64,000 bases of DNA from contig CAIJXT010000011.1 in the NCBI GenBank assembly GCA_903824665.1, positions 62,001 to 126,000 on the forward strand. Reading direction: 5' to 3'. Below, piece by piece: positions 18,569 to 26,686 of this stretch. This stretch comes from an uncultured Bacteroidota bacterium. Its GTDB lineage: Bacteria; Bacteroidota; Bacteroidia; Chitinophagales; Chitinophagaceae. The position numbers were made by a program, and so were the translations under genes. Below the pieces are notes generated by a model. It ran no database searches, had not been told where the DNA came from, and saw only the letters and a program-made list of their open reading frames with translations. Numbering within the stretch: the stretch's first letter is position 1; each line of letters opens with the position of its first letter.

Positions 18569-20047
18569 TTAGCTGCCTAAGTGGTTAATGCTTCTGGCCA
18601 GATCTGCAACCGGAAATGTGATTGTAAAAGTAGTTCCACTTCCAATAGCTGACGATACGTCGATAATTGCGTTGTGTGCTCTCAGGATATTCAGCGTGAA
18701 GGCCAGTCCAAGTCCGGCACCGGTTTTTTTGCGGGTAAAATAGGGCTCAAAAATCCTGGTAATATTATCTTCACTTATGCCGCAGCCATTGTCTGTGATA
18801 GTCATTTTTGAGTAGCCCGTTTCTGGTTGCAGATCTATCGATAACTTTCCTTTACCTTCTTCCATGGCCTCTATTGCGTTGATAACAATGTTCAGCAGCG
18901 CCAGTTTAAGGTTTTCCTGGTCAGCCATAACCAGTACGGGTTGTTGCGGGTAGTTCAGTTGCAGTTGCATTTTACGCAGTGTCAGCCTGTCAGATGTTTC
19001 TACGATCACATCGTCAATTATTCGCTGCATAAAACACTGTTTGTGTGTATTGTCTCTTGGGTTCGATGATCGCAGTAACTCTTCAATCAAGTTATTGATC
19101 CTCATGCTGTTGCGTTTGATTATATCAAGATAAATCTCGGAATCATCATCGCTGTTCCCGAGTTGTTCTGCCGACATAGAAATGTTGTTCAGCGGATTGC
19201 GCACCTCATGTGCCAGAGTTCGCACCAGCCTGCCTGTTGCAGCCAGCTTTTCGGTTTGCAGTGCAGTTTTTTCTGCCTTTTTCAGTCCGGTGATGTCGTG
19301 TATTATTCCTTGCATATAAGCATCATCACTTACGTTGTTTTCCGGCGACAATGTTATAGTACAGGGCAGTTTTTTACCGCTTTTTGCCAAGATTTGCAAG
19401 GTGTGATCGTTTAATACCTTGCTGTTGATGACGGCGTCTGATATGTGTTTTTTGTCTTCCTCTTTCAGAATAAAGTCCAGCAGGTTCATACCTAAAGCAG
19501 ATTCTTTGGTATACCCCAGCATAGTATTCACCGCATTGTTTATGTCCTTAATGCGCAGCTGTTTATCTGTAACGAATATAATGTCTTTGGATTGCTCAAA
19601 TATGCTTCGGTACTTATTCTCACTTTTTCTTAGTGCTTTCAACGTATCTGCCCTATCCAGTGCATAGCGTACACAGCGCTCCATTTTTTCGGTATTCAAT
19701 TCCGACTTTACCAGATAGTCTACGGCACCAAGTTCCATCGCTTCAATGTCCACAGCATAGTTGCCCTTTCCAGTGAGCAGTACTATTGGTGCAACACAGG
19801 CCAGTTCTCTCGCCGCTTTCAGAAAATCAACTCCCGATTTAGCACCTAAACGGTAGTCTACAAAATACATATCATAACGATCGGCAGCAAGGTGTTCCAG
19901 CCCGGTTTTGAAGGTTGCGGCCCAGTCTACCTGAAACGAATTACCAACCACTGCCCGCAGGTATTCAGATGTAATGATGAAGTCGTCTTCATCATCATCT
20001 ACAATTAATATTCCGGCGTTTTTATGCAGTTCTTTCATTTTTTGCAA
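18569..20047 (-). CDS. Response-regulator receiver / PAS / histidine kinase protein
   Basis: The 492-aa cytosolic protein has no membrane segment. An N-terminal receiver domain (~10-130) has the acidic pocket LIVDDDEDD and phosphoacceptor Asp64 in YFVDYRLG. A PAS domain (~145-258) follows, then a HisKA segment with His280 in LAHEVRNPLNN, and an HATPase_c domain (~375-485) with N-box LLNIVINAIEAM, DNGCG and GAGLGLAF. The receiver-first layout suggests a kinase switched by phosphotransfer from another kinase, as in chemosensory-like or phytochrome-associated relay proteins. No partner regulator is adjacent. MQKM offers two possible starts, three codons apart. Confidence 0.9.
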   Translation of the reverse strand: MQKMKELHKNAGILIVDDDEDDFIITSEYLRAVVGNSFQVDWAATFKTGLEHLAADRYDMYFVDYRLGAKSGVDFLKAARELACVAPIVLLTGKGNYAVDIEAMELGAVDYLVKSELNTEKMERCVRYALDRADTLKALRKSENKYRSIFEQSKDIIFVTDKQLRIKDINNAVNTMLGYTKESALGMNLLDFILKEEDKKHISDAVINSKVLNDHTLQILAKSGKKLPCTITLSPENNVSDDAYMQGIIHDITGLKKAEKTALQTEKLAATGRLVRTLAHEVRNPLNNISMSAEQLGNSDDDSEIYLDIIKRNSMRINNLIEELLRSSNPRDNTHKQCFMQRIIDDVIVETSDRLTLRKMQLQLNYPQQPVLVMADQENLKLALLNIVINAIEAMEEGKGKLSIDLQPETGYSKMTITDNGCGISEDNITRIFEPYFTRKKTGAGLGLAFTLNILRAHNAIIDVSSAIGSGTTFTITFPVADLARSINHLGS

Positions 20048-20213
20048 ATCAAATCGTTTCGATATTTACGAAATATGAAATTTTCAGGCAAATAAAACAA
20101 CTCTACCTGAAGTGGTATGAAGATAATGATTTTATGTAAAATTTTTCAGGTTCTGATTGATGTGCATCAAATGGGAATCAGTGCCTGTTTGAAACCAACT
20201 TAAAATGGTGTAC

Positions 20214-21569
20214 TCAAATAGATACCTGATATTGTATCCAGATACTGCTGGCATTTGAGCTATGCGTGATGTCTCCATTGGTCTGTTTTTCAAATACAGG
20301 CCGCATCTCAAAATTCAACGACAGTTTAGATCTATGTTTATCAATCAGCCAATTGACGCCTGCGTCAAAAATATTCACCGGGTCTTTTATCTTTTCAAAG
20401 TACGATTGCCTGTAAGCAACATAGGGCAGCAAAGTGCCGTTATCACCAAACAGATCGTTGGGCAAACGCAGGCCCGCCTGCGCATAGAAACTGGTGCCAG
20501 TACCGAACATTGGATAGGCATTGCCGGCACCATTAAACGCAGCGGTATTTGTATTGCCGTTGGCGGGATTCATTATGCCATTATTTCGTATATACCTTGG
20601 TCCGTAATCTGTGCTGAAATACCCCGCGTAGGCCGATATAGCATATCTATTGTTTTTGAGCGGCATATCTGCAAACACCGCAAAAGACCAGTGCAGCATA
20701 TGGTTGAATATGGTATCAGCGCCTTCCAGGTTCCAATTGGCGTCTTTCTGATAGATAGCGCCACCCTCTATGTTCAGTATTTTTCTTTCGCCCAGATAGG
20801 TGCCTGCCATATAGGGTGTCGTATTGGGCTCGTTTTGTAGCAAGTTATATATTAGCATTCCTGTGTACTGGTGCGTGTGCCCGTATGGTGTAAAGGTCGC
20901 ATCTTTACCAATCGCCGGTACCGTTTGTCCGTTTGTCTGGATCGGAAATGGATCAGCTATAGCCAGCCTGTAGTCGAACCTGCCAATCTGCCCACGGGCA
21001 TACATAGCCAGTTTTCTCGCAAATTCATCTGTCTGGTCTACAGTAACCTGAAGAAACACTGGCACGTCTGTGGTCATGATCGTGCCAATGGATGGTTGGG
21101 TGAACCGGCTTAGTCCATTTACAATAGTCAGTCCAGCACCAAGCTTCAGTGCATCACTGTTTTTGAATACTTTGTACTCACCCAAAGCATCATGAAAAAA
21201 CGCCTGCAGCTTCCTGTTTCCTGCATTCTGGGCAAGGAAGTTGAAATTGTTCATCCCGTATTGGGTATAGACAAATACATGATCAGTAAGTTGTCCAAAG
21301 AGTTGCATACGTGTACGCCGCAGGCCGATATCAAATGTATTATTTGTTGGTTTTCCGTTCACAGTGGTACCAGGGTTGCTCTGGTCTGCACGTACCCATG
21401 CCTGATTCAAGAATGTCACTTTCAGGTACTTGCTGCCATCTGCGCTCAGATTGTACTTAAGTTCATTCTTTGGTTTGCTTACGGCGGTAATACTATCGGT
21501 ATTTTGAGCCGAGGCAACATGGTATCCAAAAACTCCCGGAAGAATTAAACTTATAATAGATAGACGCAT
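20214..21569 (-). CDS. OprO/OprP-type (phosphate-selective porin family) outer-membrane protein
   Basis: This 451-aa product has a signal peptide (MRLSIISLILPGVFGYHVASA) followed by porin-like strands. FDIGLRRTRMQLFGQLTDHVFVYTQYG, residues ~80-106, is the characteristic RRxR...G...Y.Q.g region of the OprO/OprP group. The protein ends in strands with IWIQYQVSI. Such porins allow passive uptake of anions or polyphosphate, but specificity is not readable here. The frame opens 56 codons earlier, but the signal peptide sets the start at ATG 21567-21569. It is separated by 100 bases from trmN6. Confidence 0.8.
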   Translation of the reverse strand: MRLSIISLILPGVFGYHVASAQNTDSITAVSKPKNELKYNLSADGSKYLKVTFLNQAWVRADQSNPGTTVNGKPTNNTFDIGLRRTRMQLFGQLTDHVFVYTQYGMNNFNFLAQNAGNRKLQAFFHDALGEYKVFKNSDALKLGAGLTIVNGLSRFTQPSIGTIMTTDVPVFLQVTVDQTDEFARKLAMYARGQIGRFDYRLAIADPFPIQTNGQTVPAIGKDATFTPYGHTHQYTGMLIYNLLQNEPNTTPYMAGTYLGERKILNIEGGAIYQKDANWNLEGADTIFNHMLHWSFAVFADMPLKNNRYAISAYAGYFSTDYGPRYIRNNGIMNPANGNTNTAAFNGAGNAYPMFGTGTSFYAQAGLRLPNDLFGDNGTLLPYVAYRQSYFEKIKDPVNIFDAGVNWLIDKHRSKLSLNFEMRPVFEKQTNGDITHSSNASSIWIQYQVSI

Positions 21570-21669
21570 AGCTCGTATTATTTGGTGTATCGGAATTAAT
21601 GGATTGTATCGTTGCCCTCTTTGGGGATTGCATTTAGTGTGTTTTCCAATTGTGCTTTTCCTGGGCTTG

Positions 21670-22386
21670 TCAGATAATATTGAGATAAAATGAACTAAGC
21701 AATTTTCTGAAAGCATCAGTATATTCACCAGAATCATCTTGTATCGTCAGCTGATCTACAGTTCCTTGTAATTCACCGCGACGGCTCATAATACTCACAA
21801 TCCTTTTTACAGGTGCAGCGTTGCGGTGTCTGATATGCAGGCTGTGCAACGGGTAAAGACCATGTTTAGAAGCTATAGCCAGCCAGTCATAGTATTCAGA
21901 AAAGGGCAGCAAAATAGCACATTTTCCATCTGGACCAAGGTTGGCAACAATCGATGTTGCAAGTTCGTCACGACTTAGCGATGTAGCGTGCCGTGCGATA
22001 TTGTAGCCATTGCTATCGCTTTTCAGACTACCCACAAAGAATGGTGGATTGCAAACAATGAGATCATATTTGTATTCCGGCCTGAATGTTCTGATATCTT
22101 CACGATCAACTTTTAATCGTTTGTGCCATGGCGATGCACTGAAATTTGCTGCGGCTTGCATTGCTGCGCTTTCATCGATCTCTATCGCATCGATCATCAC
22201 ATCTGCACTCCGTTGCGCCGTCATGAGTGAAAGTAATCCGGTGCCGGTGCCTATATCCAGTACGCGTTGCGCGCCCGCGGGTATTGGTGTCCAAGCACCT
22301 TGTATGCACGCATCAGTTGTAATCTTCATGGCACATCTATCCTGATCTATACCGAATTGTCGAAACCGGAACCATGTGTTGCTCAT
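21670..22386 (-). CDS. trmN6: tRNA1(Val) (adenine(37)-N6)-methyltransferase (TrmN6/YfiC)
   Basis: The 238-aa enzyme methylates N6 of A37 in tRNA-Val1. It shows the YfiC N-terminal pattern FRFRQFGIDQDRCAMKITTD, SAM motif VLDIGTGTGLLSL and the N6-adenine catalytic motif NPPFF. ATG 22384-22386 overlaps the tsaD stop as ATGA, which argues for translational coupling; an ATG two codons earlier is also possible. The pairing with tsaD joins two genes that modify tRNA position 37. Confidence 0.9.
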   Translation of the reverse strand: MSNTWFRFRQFGIDQDRCAMKITTDACIQGAWTPIPAGAQRVLDIGTGTGLLSLMTAQRSADVMIDAIEIDESAAMQAAANFSASPWHKRLKVDREDIRTFRPEYKYDLIVCNPPFFVGSLKSDSNGYNIARHATSLSRDELATSIVANLGPDGKCAILLPFSEYYDWLAIASKHGLYPLHSLHIRHRNAAPVKRIVSIMSRRGELQGTVDQLTIQDDSGEYTDAFRKLLSSFYLNII

Positions 22387-23399
22387 GCCCATGTAGCCCT
22401 TGCGCTGGGTGTGGCGGAAAGATCTGTGAACAGCCCTTTCTGGTATTTATAATAACCTGTGATTCCTATCATTGCCGCATTGTCTGTACAGTATTCAAAG
22501 CGGGGTATGAAAACCGACCAGCCATTTTTAGCACCAGTCTCTTCCAGCGCTTTTCGCAAGCCACTGTTTGCAGATACCCCGCCCGCAATGCCCACATTTG
22601 TTATTCCGAGGTCATGCGCTGCTTTTTCCAACTTTGCCATCAGCATCTTAATTATTGTATACTGAACAGATGCACAGATGTCATTGATATTTTTTTCTGC
22701 AAATTCAGGGTCTGTTTTTCGTTGTGCCTGCAAAAAGTACAGGACAGCCGTTTTGATACCACTAAAACTAAATGTGTAGTCCTTCATTTCTTTGGACGGA
22801 AACCTGAAACGAAGTGAGTCGCCGCTTTTTGCATGCCTGTCTATAAGCGGCCCTCCGGGATAGGGTAGTCCCAGCATCTTGGCTACTTTGTCGAAGGCCT
22901 CTCCGGCGGCATCGTCCATGGTCTCGCCCAGAACTTCCATGTCAAGATGGCTGCGGCACAATACTATTTGTGTATGCCCGCCCGACACCGTTAAACACAG
23001 GAACGGAAATTCCGGCTGTCTTTCCTCTATGAAATGCGCCAATACATGCGCCTGCATATGATGAACAGCAATCAGTGGGATGTTCATCGTTTGGGCAAAT
23101 GATTTGGCGAAACAGGCTCCCACCAGTAGCGACCCTATTAGCCCGGGCGCCTGGGTGAAGGCAACTGCGTTAATTGCGCTTTTTTCGATTCCTGAATCTG
23201 CAATCGCTGTTGCTACCACCGGAATGATATTTTCCATATGAGCGCGAGAAGCCATTTCTGGTACCACGCCACCGTATCGCTCATGCACCTTTTGGGTCGC
23301 TATTACGTTGCTCAGTACGATGCCATCCTGTATGATGGCGGCGCTGGTTTCATCGCACGACGATTCTATCGCTAGTATGTTTACTTTTTTCAGTTCCAT
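22383..23399 (-). CDS. tsaD: tRNA N6-adenosine threonylcarbamoyltransferase (TsaD/Gcp)
   Basis: This 338-aa protein transfers the threonylcarbamoyl group to A37 of ANN-decoding tRNAs, as part of the TsaB-TsaD-TsaE complex. It has the conserved N-terminus ILAIESSCDETSAAI, the metal-binding HHMQAH motif and the nucleotide-fold motif CLTVSGGHTQIV. The C-terminal motif CTDNAAMI is also present. Length is normal (E. coli 337). The start is ATG 23397-23399: a frame extension of 19 codons would run through the -7 box at 23412-23419. It overlaps trmN6 by four bases. Confidence 0.96.
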   Translation of the reverse strand: MELKKVNILAIESSCDETSAAIIQDGIVLSNVIATQKVHERYGGVVPEMASRAHMENIIPVVATAIADSGIEKSAINAVAFTQAPGLIGSLLVGACFAKSFAQTMNIPLIAVHHMQAHVLAHFIEERQPEFPFLCLTVSGGHTQIVLCRSHLDMEVLGETMDDAAGEAFDKVAKMLGLPYPGGPLIDRHAKSGDSLRFRFPSKEMKDYTFSFSGIKTAVLYFLQAQRKTDPEFAEKNINDICASVQYTIIKMLMAKLEKAAHDLGITNVGIAGGVSANSGLRKALEETGAKNGWSVFIPRFEYCTDNAAMIGITGYYKYQKGLFTDLSATPSARATWA

Positions 23400-23411
23400 T
23401 TTCCAGTTGTG

Positions 23412-23419
23412 CAAAACTA
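23412..23419 (-). promoter_or_regulatory. -7 box for tsaD-trmN6
   Basis: The minus strand reads TAGTTTTG, a perfect TAnnTTTG, 12 bases before the tsaD ATG. This predicts a leader of only about eight bases. Confidence 0.5.
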
Positions 23420-23443
23420 ACCACAACTGTACAATATCGTGTA

Positions 23444-23469
23444 ATGTTGCCGTCAATATTCGGCAACAT
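23444..23469 (-). terminator. Hairpin between ndh and tsaD
   Basis: A perfect 9-bp stem (ATGTTGCCG, 8-base loop, CGGCAACAT) lies just after the ndh stop. A second small stem (ATGCTG-tgt-CAGCAT, 23491-23505) overlaps that stop. No T tract follows, so it may be a rho-independent-like stop without a U run, or an RNA-stability element. Confidence 0.4.
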
Positions 23470-23504
23470 CGCGGTTGGTTGTATTGATTAATGCTGTGTC
23501 AGCA

Positions 23505-24779
23505 TCATGATTTTGCTTTTTCTGGTACTGCCGCTCTGATTTCGGGCTTTAATATCAGGCGTAGTGTCGTATCGTTCGTAAAATAGCTGATTGCCCAATT
23601 GATGAAGATAAATAGCTTATTCCGCACGCTCAGAATAAGCATCAGGTGCAGAAACATCCATACAAACCATGCCAGTCTGCCTTGAAAACTGATAAATGGG
23701 AGATCTACAACGGCCTTGTGCTTACCTACTGTGGCCATGTTTCCGGGTGAGACATAACGAAATTCGCTCAATGGTTTGTTGGCCAGCATTTTTTTGAAAT
23801 TTCCAGCCAGATTCTTGGCCTGATTTATGGCCACATTGGCAACCTGTGGGTGTCCCTTTGGGAAATCTTCGGTTTCCATATAGGCAATGTCTCCCAAAGC
23901 ATATACATCGTCCATATCCACTACACGATTCACTTTGTCAACACGTATCCGGTTTCCCCGTACAACTGATGTTTGAGGTATGCCGGCCGGAAGATTACCG
24001 ATGATGCCTGCACTCCAAATCATCGTACGTGTGTGTATCGTTTCTCCGCCTTTCAGTTTTAACACAGTACCATCGTAGTCTTCTGCAATGGTATTGACCA
24101 TTACCACCACACCCATTTCTTCAAGATATTGCTTTGATTTTTCCCGCGATTTTTCACTCATATTCTGGAGTGTATTAGGCATTCCTTCCACCAGATATAT
24201 CTTTAGTTCAGAAAAATCCATGTCCGGATAATCTCTGGGCAGAATATTTTTCTTCATTTCAGCAAGTGATCCCGCAAGTTCTACTCCAGTAGGTCCGCCG
24301 CCAGCTATTACGATGTTCAGTATCCCTTTACGTTCCTCAGGGGTTGCACTCAGGGCATCCTCAAAATTCAGCAATATCCGGTTCCTCAGGGCTATCGCTT
24401 CATTAGTTGACTTCATCGGATAAGCGAACCGCTCAAAATTTTTATTGCCAAAATAGTTTGTTGTGCACCCGGTTGCAATTACAAGACGGTCATAAGTAAA
24501 TGTGCCCTCTTCCGTTATCACCTCCCGGGTACCACTATCAATGCGTGTTACTTTGCAAATTCTGATGTGTATATCTTTATCGCGCTGAAATACTTTCCGT
24601 AGTGGAAATGAAACCGAACTTGGCTCAAGCCGGGCAGTTGCCACCTGGTAAAAAAGTGGTTGAAACTGATGAAAATTGTATTGGTCTATCAGCAATACAT
24701 CGTATCCTGAATTCTTCATGTGGCGGGCCAACTGCAGCCCTGCAAAGCCACCGCCAAGTATTATCAGCTTCTTTTTCAT
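23505..24779 (-). CDS. ndh: Type II NADH dehydrogenase (NDH-2) / FAD-dependent oxidoreductase
   Basis: The 424-aa enzyme passes electrons from NADH to quinone without proton pumping. It shows an N-terminal FAD motif (IILGGGFAGLQLARH, GxGxxG), YDRLVIATG, a second Rossmann motif for NADH (IVIAGGGPTGVELAG) and YALGDIA. The C-terminal region ~365-400 (LAWFVWMFLHLMLILSVRNK, then FIFINWAISYF) forms the amphipathic/hydrophobic membrane anchor typical of NDH-2. It is a single-gene unit with its own -7 box and an operator-like palindrome, which suggests regulation by redox or carbon state. Confidence 0.92.
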   Translation of the reverse strand: MKKKLIILGGGFAGLQLARHMKNSGYDVLLIDQYNFHQFQPLFYQVATARLEPSSVSFPLRKVFQRDKDIHIRICKVTRIDSGTREVITEEGTFTYDRLVIATGCTTNYFGNKNFERFAYPMKSTNEAIALRNRILLNFEDALSATPEERKGILNIVIAGGGPTGVELAGSLAEMKKNILPRDYPDMDFSELKIYLVEGMPNTLQNMSEKSREKSKQYLEEMGVVVMVNTIAEDYDGTVLKLKGGETIHTRTMIWSAGIIGNLPAGIPQTSVVRGNRIRVDKVNRVVDMDDVYALGDIAYMETEDFPKGHPQVANVAINQAKNLAGNFKKMLANKPLSEFRYVSPGNMATVGKHKAVVDLPFISFQGRLAWFVWMFLHLMLILSVRNKLFIFINWAISYFTNDTTLRLILKPEIRAAVPEKAKS

Positions 24780-24791
24780 AGTACTGCTTTA

Positions 24792-24819
24792 TCACTGCGC
24801 ATACAGTGACGCAAAGGTA
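24792..24819 (-). promoter_or_regulatory. ndh promoter -7 box with adjacent palindrome
   Basis: TACCTTTG on the minus strand (24812-24819) is a perfect -7 box. Immediately downstream, over the expected transcription start, lies the perfect inverted repeat TCACTG-N6-CAGTGA (24792-24809). This is a good operator position. Confidence 0.5.
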
Positions 24820-24863
24820 GAGTAGCTCATGTTATGGTATTGACAATATTGGAAGGTAAATGC

Positions 24864-24897
24864 AAAAAAAAACACCCCACACAAAGTGCAGGGGTGC
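24864..24897 (-). terminator. Rho-independent terminator of the outer-membrane barrel gene
   Basis: On the minus strand GCACCCC, a 12-base loop and GGGGTG are followed by nine consecutive T. It lies 23 bases after the stop of the 365-aa barrel gene. Confidence 0.85.
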
Positions 24898-24919
24898 AAT
24901 ATATTATTCTCAGCTTCGG

Positions 24920-26017
24920 TTAGTGTGCACGTCCTTTTGCTGGTGTTACTTTATTCATGTTGTTTTCAGGAGCTTTCCATGCCATTTTGTTGAAGTATAC
25001 CCTTACTCCGAACAGCAGGCCGAAGTTGCTGCTGGTTACGGTCTGCACTTCATTCAGCATCGAGTTGTAGTTTGCGCCAGTTGTATTACCTGCTGCATCT
25101 TTTACCTTTTTGTCTGTAAGTCTCAGAGCATTATTATTTGACGTGTTTGTAAATGACTGAGCGGTGTAGTATGCACCTGCACGCAGGCATATGTTGCGAA
25201 CAACCATATAGTTGATGGCTATTTCACCGGTGTAACCTAGTGATCCTGATTTGTATTTAACGCTGCCGGTTTTCTGATCGGCTTTCAGATTCAAACCAAC
25301 ACTTTTACCTATGCTGTCGTGAAACCTGAAGTAGTTGATCACATCACCACCTGGATTGTCTTTCAGATACTCTGCTTTCGTGATTAGCAATGAAGAAGGA
25401 TCAGGAATTGGTGAGTTGTCGTAGATAGGGTAGTTGCCTTCAAATTTGTAGATGGCCTCATAATTGAACTGTGCATCTGTGTTGTAAGAGTTCTTAACAT
25501 TGATGTTGTACAATATACCTGCGTCAACTGTAAGGGCAAACTTTTCGTTGAAGTCTTTTTTGTAACGCAGCAACAATGGAATGCTGATACTTGTGCTAAC
25601 TACAGATTCTTTGATACCACGTGAGGTAGAGATTACCTGCCTGAAATTTGGATAAACAGCATCAGATGATCTGAATTCAATATGGAAAGTGTCCAATTTC
25701 AGGTTTCCTTCTTGCTTGTAGTAGTTGATCCCTACGCCAATGCCCAATGAACGCTTATGATTGAAATAGTAACCTAGTCTGAAATCATATCCCATAGACT
25801 GACCTCCATTGAATTTAATATCGCTCTGTTTAGCGTTCAATGCGTCGAGGTAATTTACAGAGAATGGTATTGCTTTGATCTGTTGGGTCAGCATACCTCC
25901 TGTTACCTGCAAATCGGCAGATAAGCTACGGAAATACTCACTCCTGACTTGTCCAAAGGCGCTGTATGTGTTTGCCACTACTACTAATGCTACCAAACAT
26001 AAAATTCGCTTACCCAT
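24920..26017 (-). CDS. Outer-membrane beta-barrel protein (PorT/OMP_b-brl-like)
   Basis: This 365-aa product has a signal peptide (MGKRILCLVALVVVANTYSAFG) and alternating strands with glycine and aromatic residues (YDFRLGYYFNHKRSLGIGVGINYYK, residues ~76-100). Near the C-terminus is NFGLLFGVRVYF, followed by a polar tail. It belongs to the broad Bacteroidota OMP barrel group, with no binding or catalytic motif. It is a single-gene unit with a good promoter 165 bases upstream and a strong terminator, so it is probably well expressed. The function is unknown. Confidence 0.7.
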   Translation of the reverse strand: MGKRILCLVALVVVANTYSAFGQVRSEYFRSLSADLQVTGGMLTQQIKAIPFSVNYLDALNAKQSDIKFNGGQSMGYDFRLGYYFNHKRSLGIGVGINYYKQEGNLKLDTFHIEFRSSDAVYPNFRQVISTSRGIKESVVSTSISIPLLLRYKKDFNEKFALTVDAGILYNINVKNSYNTDAQFNYEAIYKFEGNYPIYDNSPIPDPSSLLITKAEYLKDNPGGDVINYFRFHDSIGKSVGLNLKADQKTGSVKYKSGSLGYTGEIAINYMVVRNICLRAGAYYTAQSFTNTSNNNALRLTDKKVKDAAGNTTGANYNSMLNEVQTVTSSNFGLLFGVRVYFNKMAWKAPENNMNKVTPAKGRAH

Positions 26018-26181
26018 GTACGTTGTAATTTTAATTTTCTATATAAAGTTAGTAATTTGATAATTATTTCCACCTTACAGTCAGTAAAAGTAATGTTTTT
26101 AACTCGCAAGATGCAATCAAAAACAACAATTAACACTGATTTGTCACAATATTAGACAATCCGCAGCGGCAGTTATGGGAG

Positions 26182-26211
26182 CAAATTTAACAAAATAAAT
26201 TTACTTACAAA
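26182..26211 (-). promoter_or_regulatory. Promoter of the 365-aa barrel gene
   Basis: The minus strand shows TTTG (26208-26211), 18 spacer bases and TAAATTTG (26182-26189). The implied untranslated leader is about 160 bases and AT-rich. The surrounding 26018-26363 interval contains no other gene that I can support. Confidence 0.55.
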
Positions 26212-26363
26212 CCTAGGTAGCAATAAAAATAAAAAAATAATACGGATTCGTGAATATGATTTTATTTATAATCTTTAACCACTTGAATTTTAAAAATCAC
26301 AATATATAGTATCCCAAACTCAAATAGTGAAATATTAAATAAGCAATCCGTTAGTTGCCATTG

Positions 26364-26666
26364 CTATGGCAGTTGTTGCCAGGCCATTACCCCGCCTGTA
26401 AGATTCACCACATTTGTATATCCTGCTTGCTCCAATACCATACAAGCCTGCATGCTACGGCTGCCGGCTTTACAATGTACAATGATCTCCTCGTTTTGAA
26501 GGTCTTCAATTTCTTCGAGTTGAAATCCCAGAATTTTGCCAAGCGGCAACAATTTTCCACCTATATTGAATTCTGCATATTCTGAGGGCTCACGCACATC
26601 AATAATATTTAATGTAGCGCCCGCATCCAAACGCTGTTTTAATTCCATAGCTGTAATTTGCGTCAT
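26364..26666 (-). CDS. Single-domain rhodanese-like protein
   Basis: The 100-aa cytosolic protein is one rhodanese domain. It has NIIDVREPSEYAEFNI near the N-terminus and the catalytic cysteine in VHCKAGSRS (about residue 65), ending in the usual GGVMAW. Such proteins (GlpE/PspE type) bind a persulfide and transfer sulfur, with varied acceptors. It lies 20 bases downstream of a T9SS-cargo gene on the same strand, so it may be cotranscribed with it, though no functional link is obvious. Confidence 0.88.
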   Translation of the reverse strand: MTQITAMELKQRLDAGATLNIIDVREPSEYAEFNIGGKLLPLGKILGFQLEEIEDLQNEEIIVHCKAGSRSMQACMVLEQAGYTNVVNLTGGVMAWQQLP

Positions 26667-26686
26667 AGTTATAAAGTATAAGTAAA

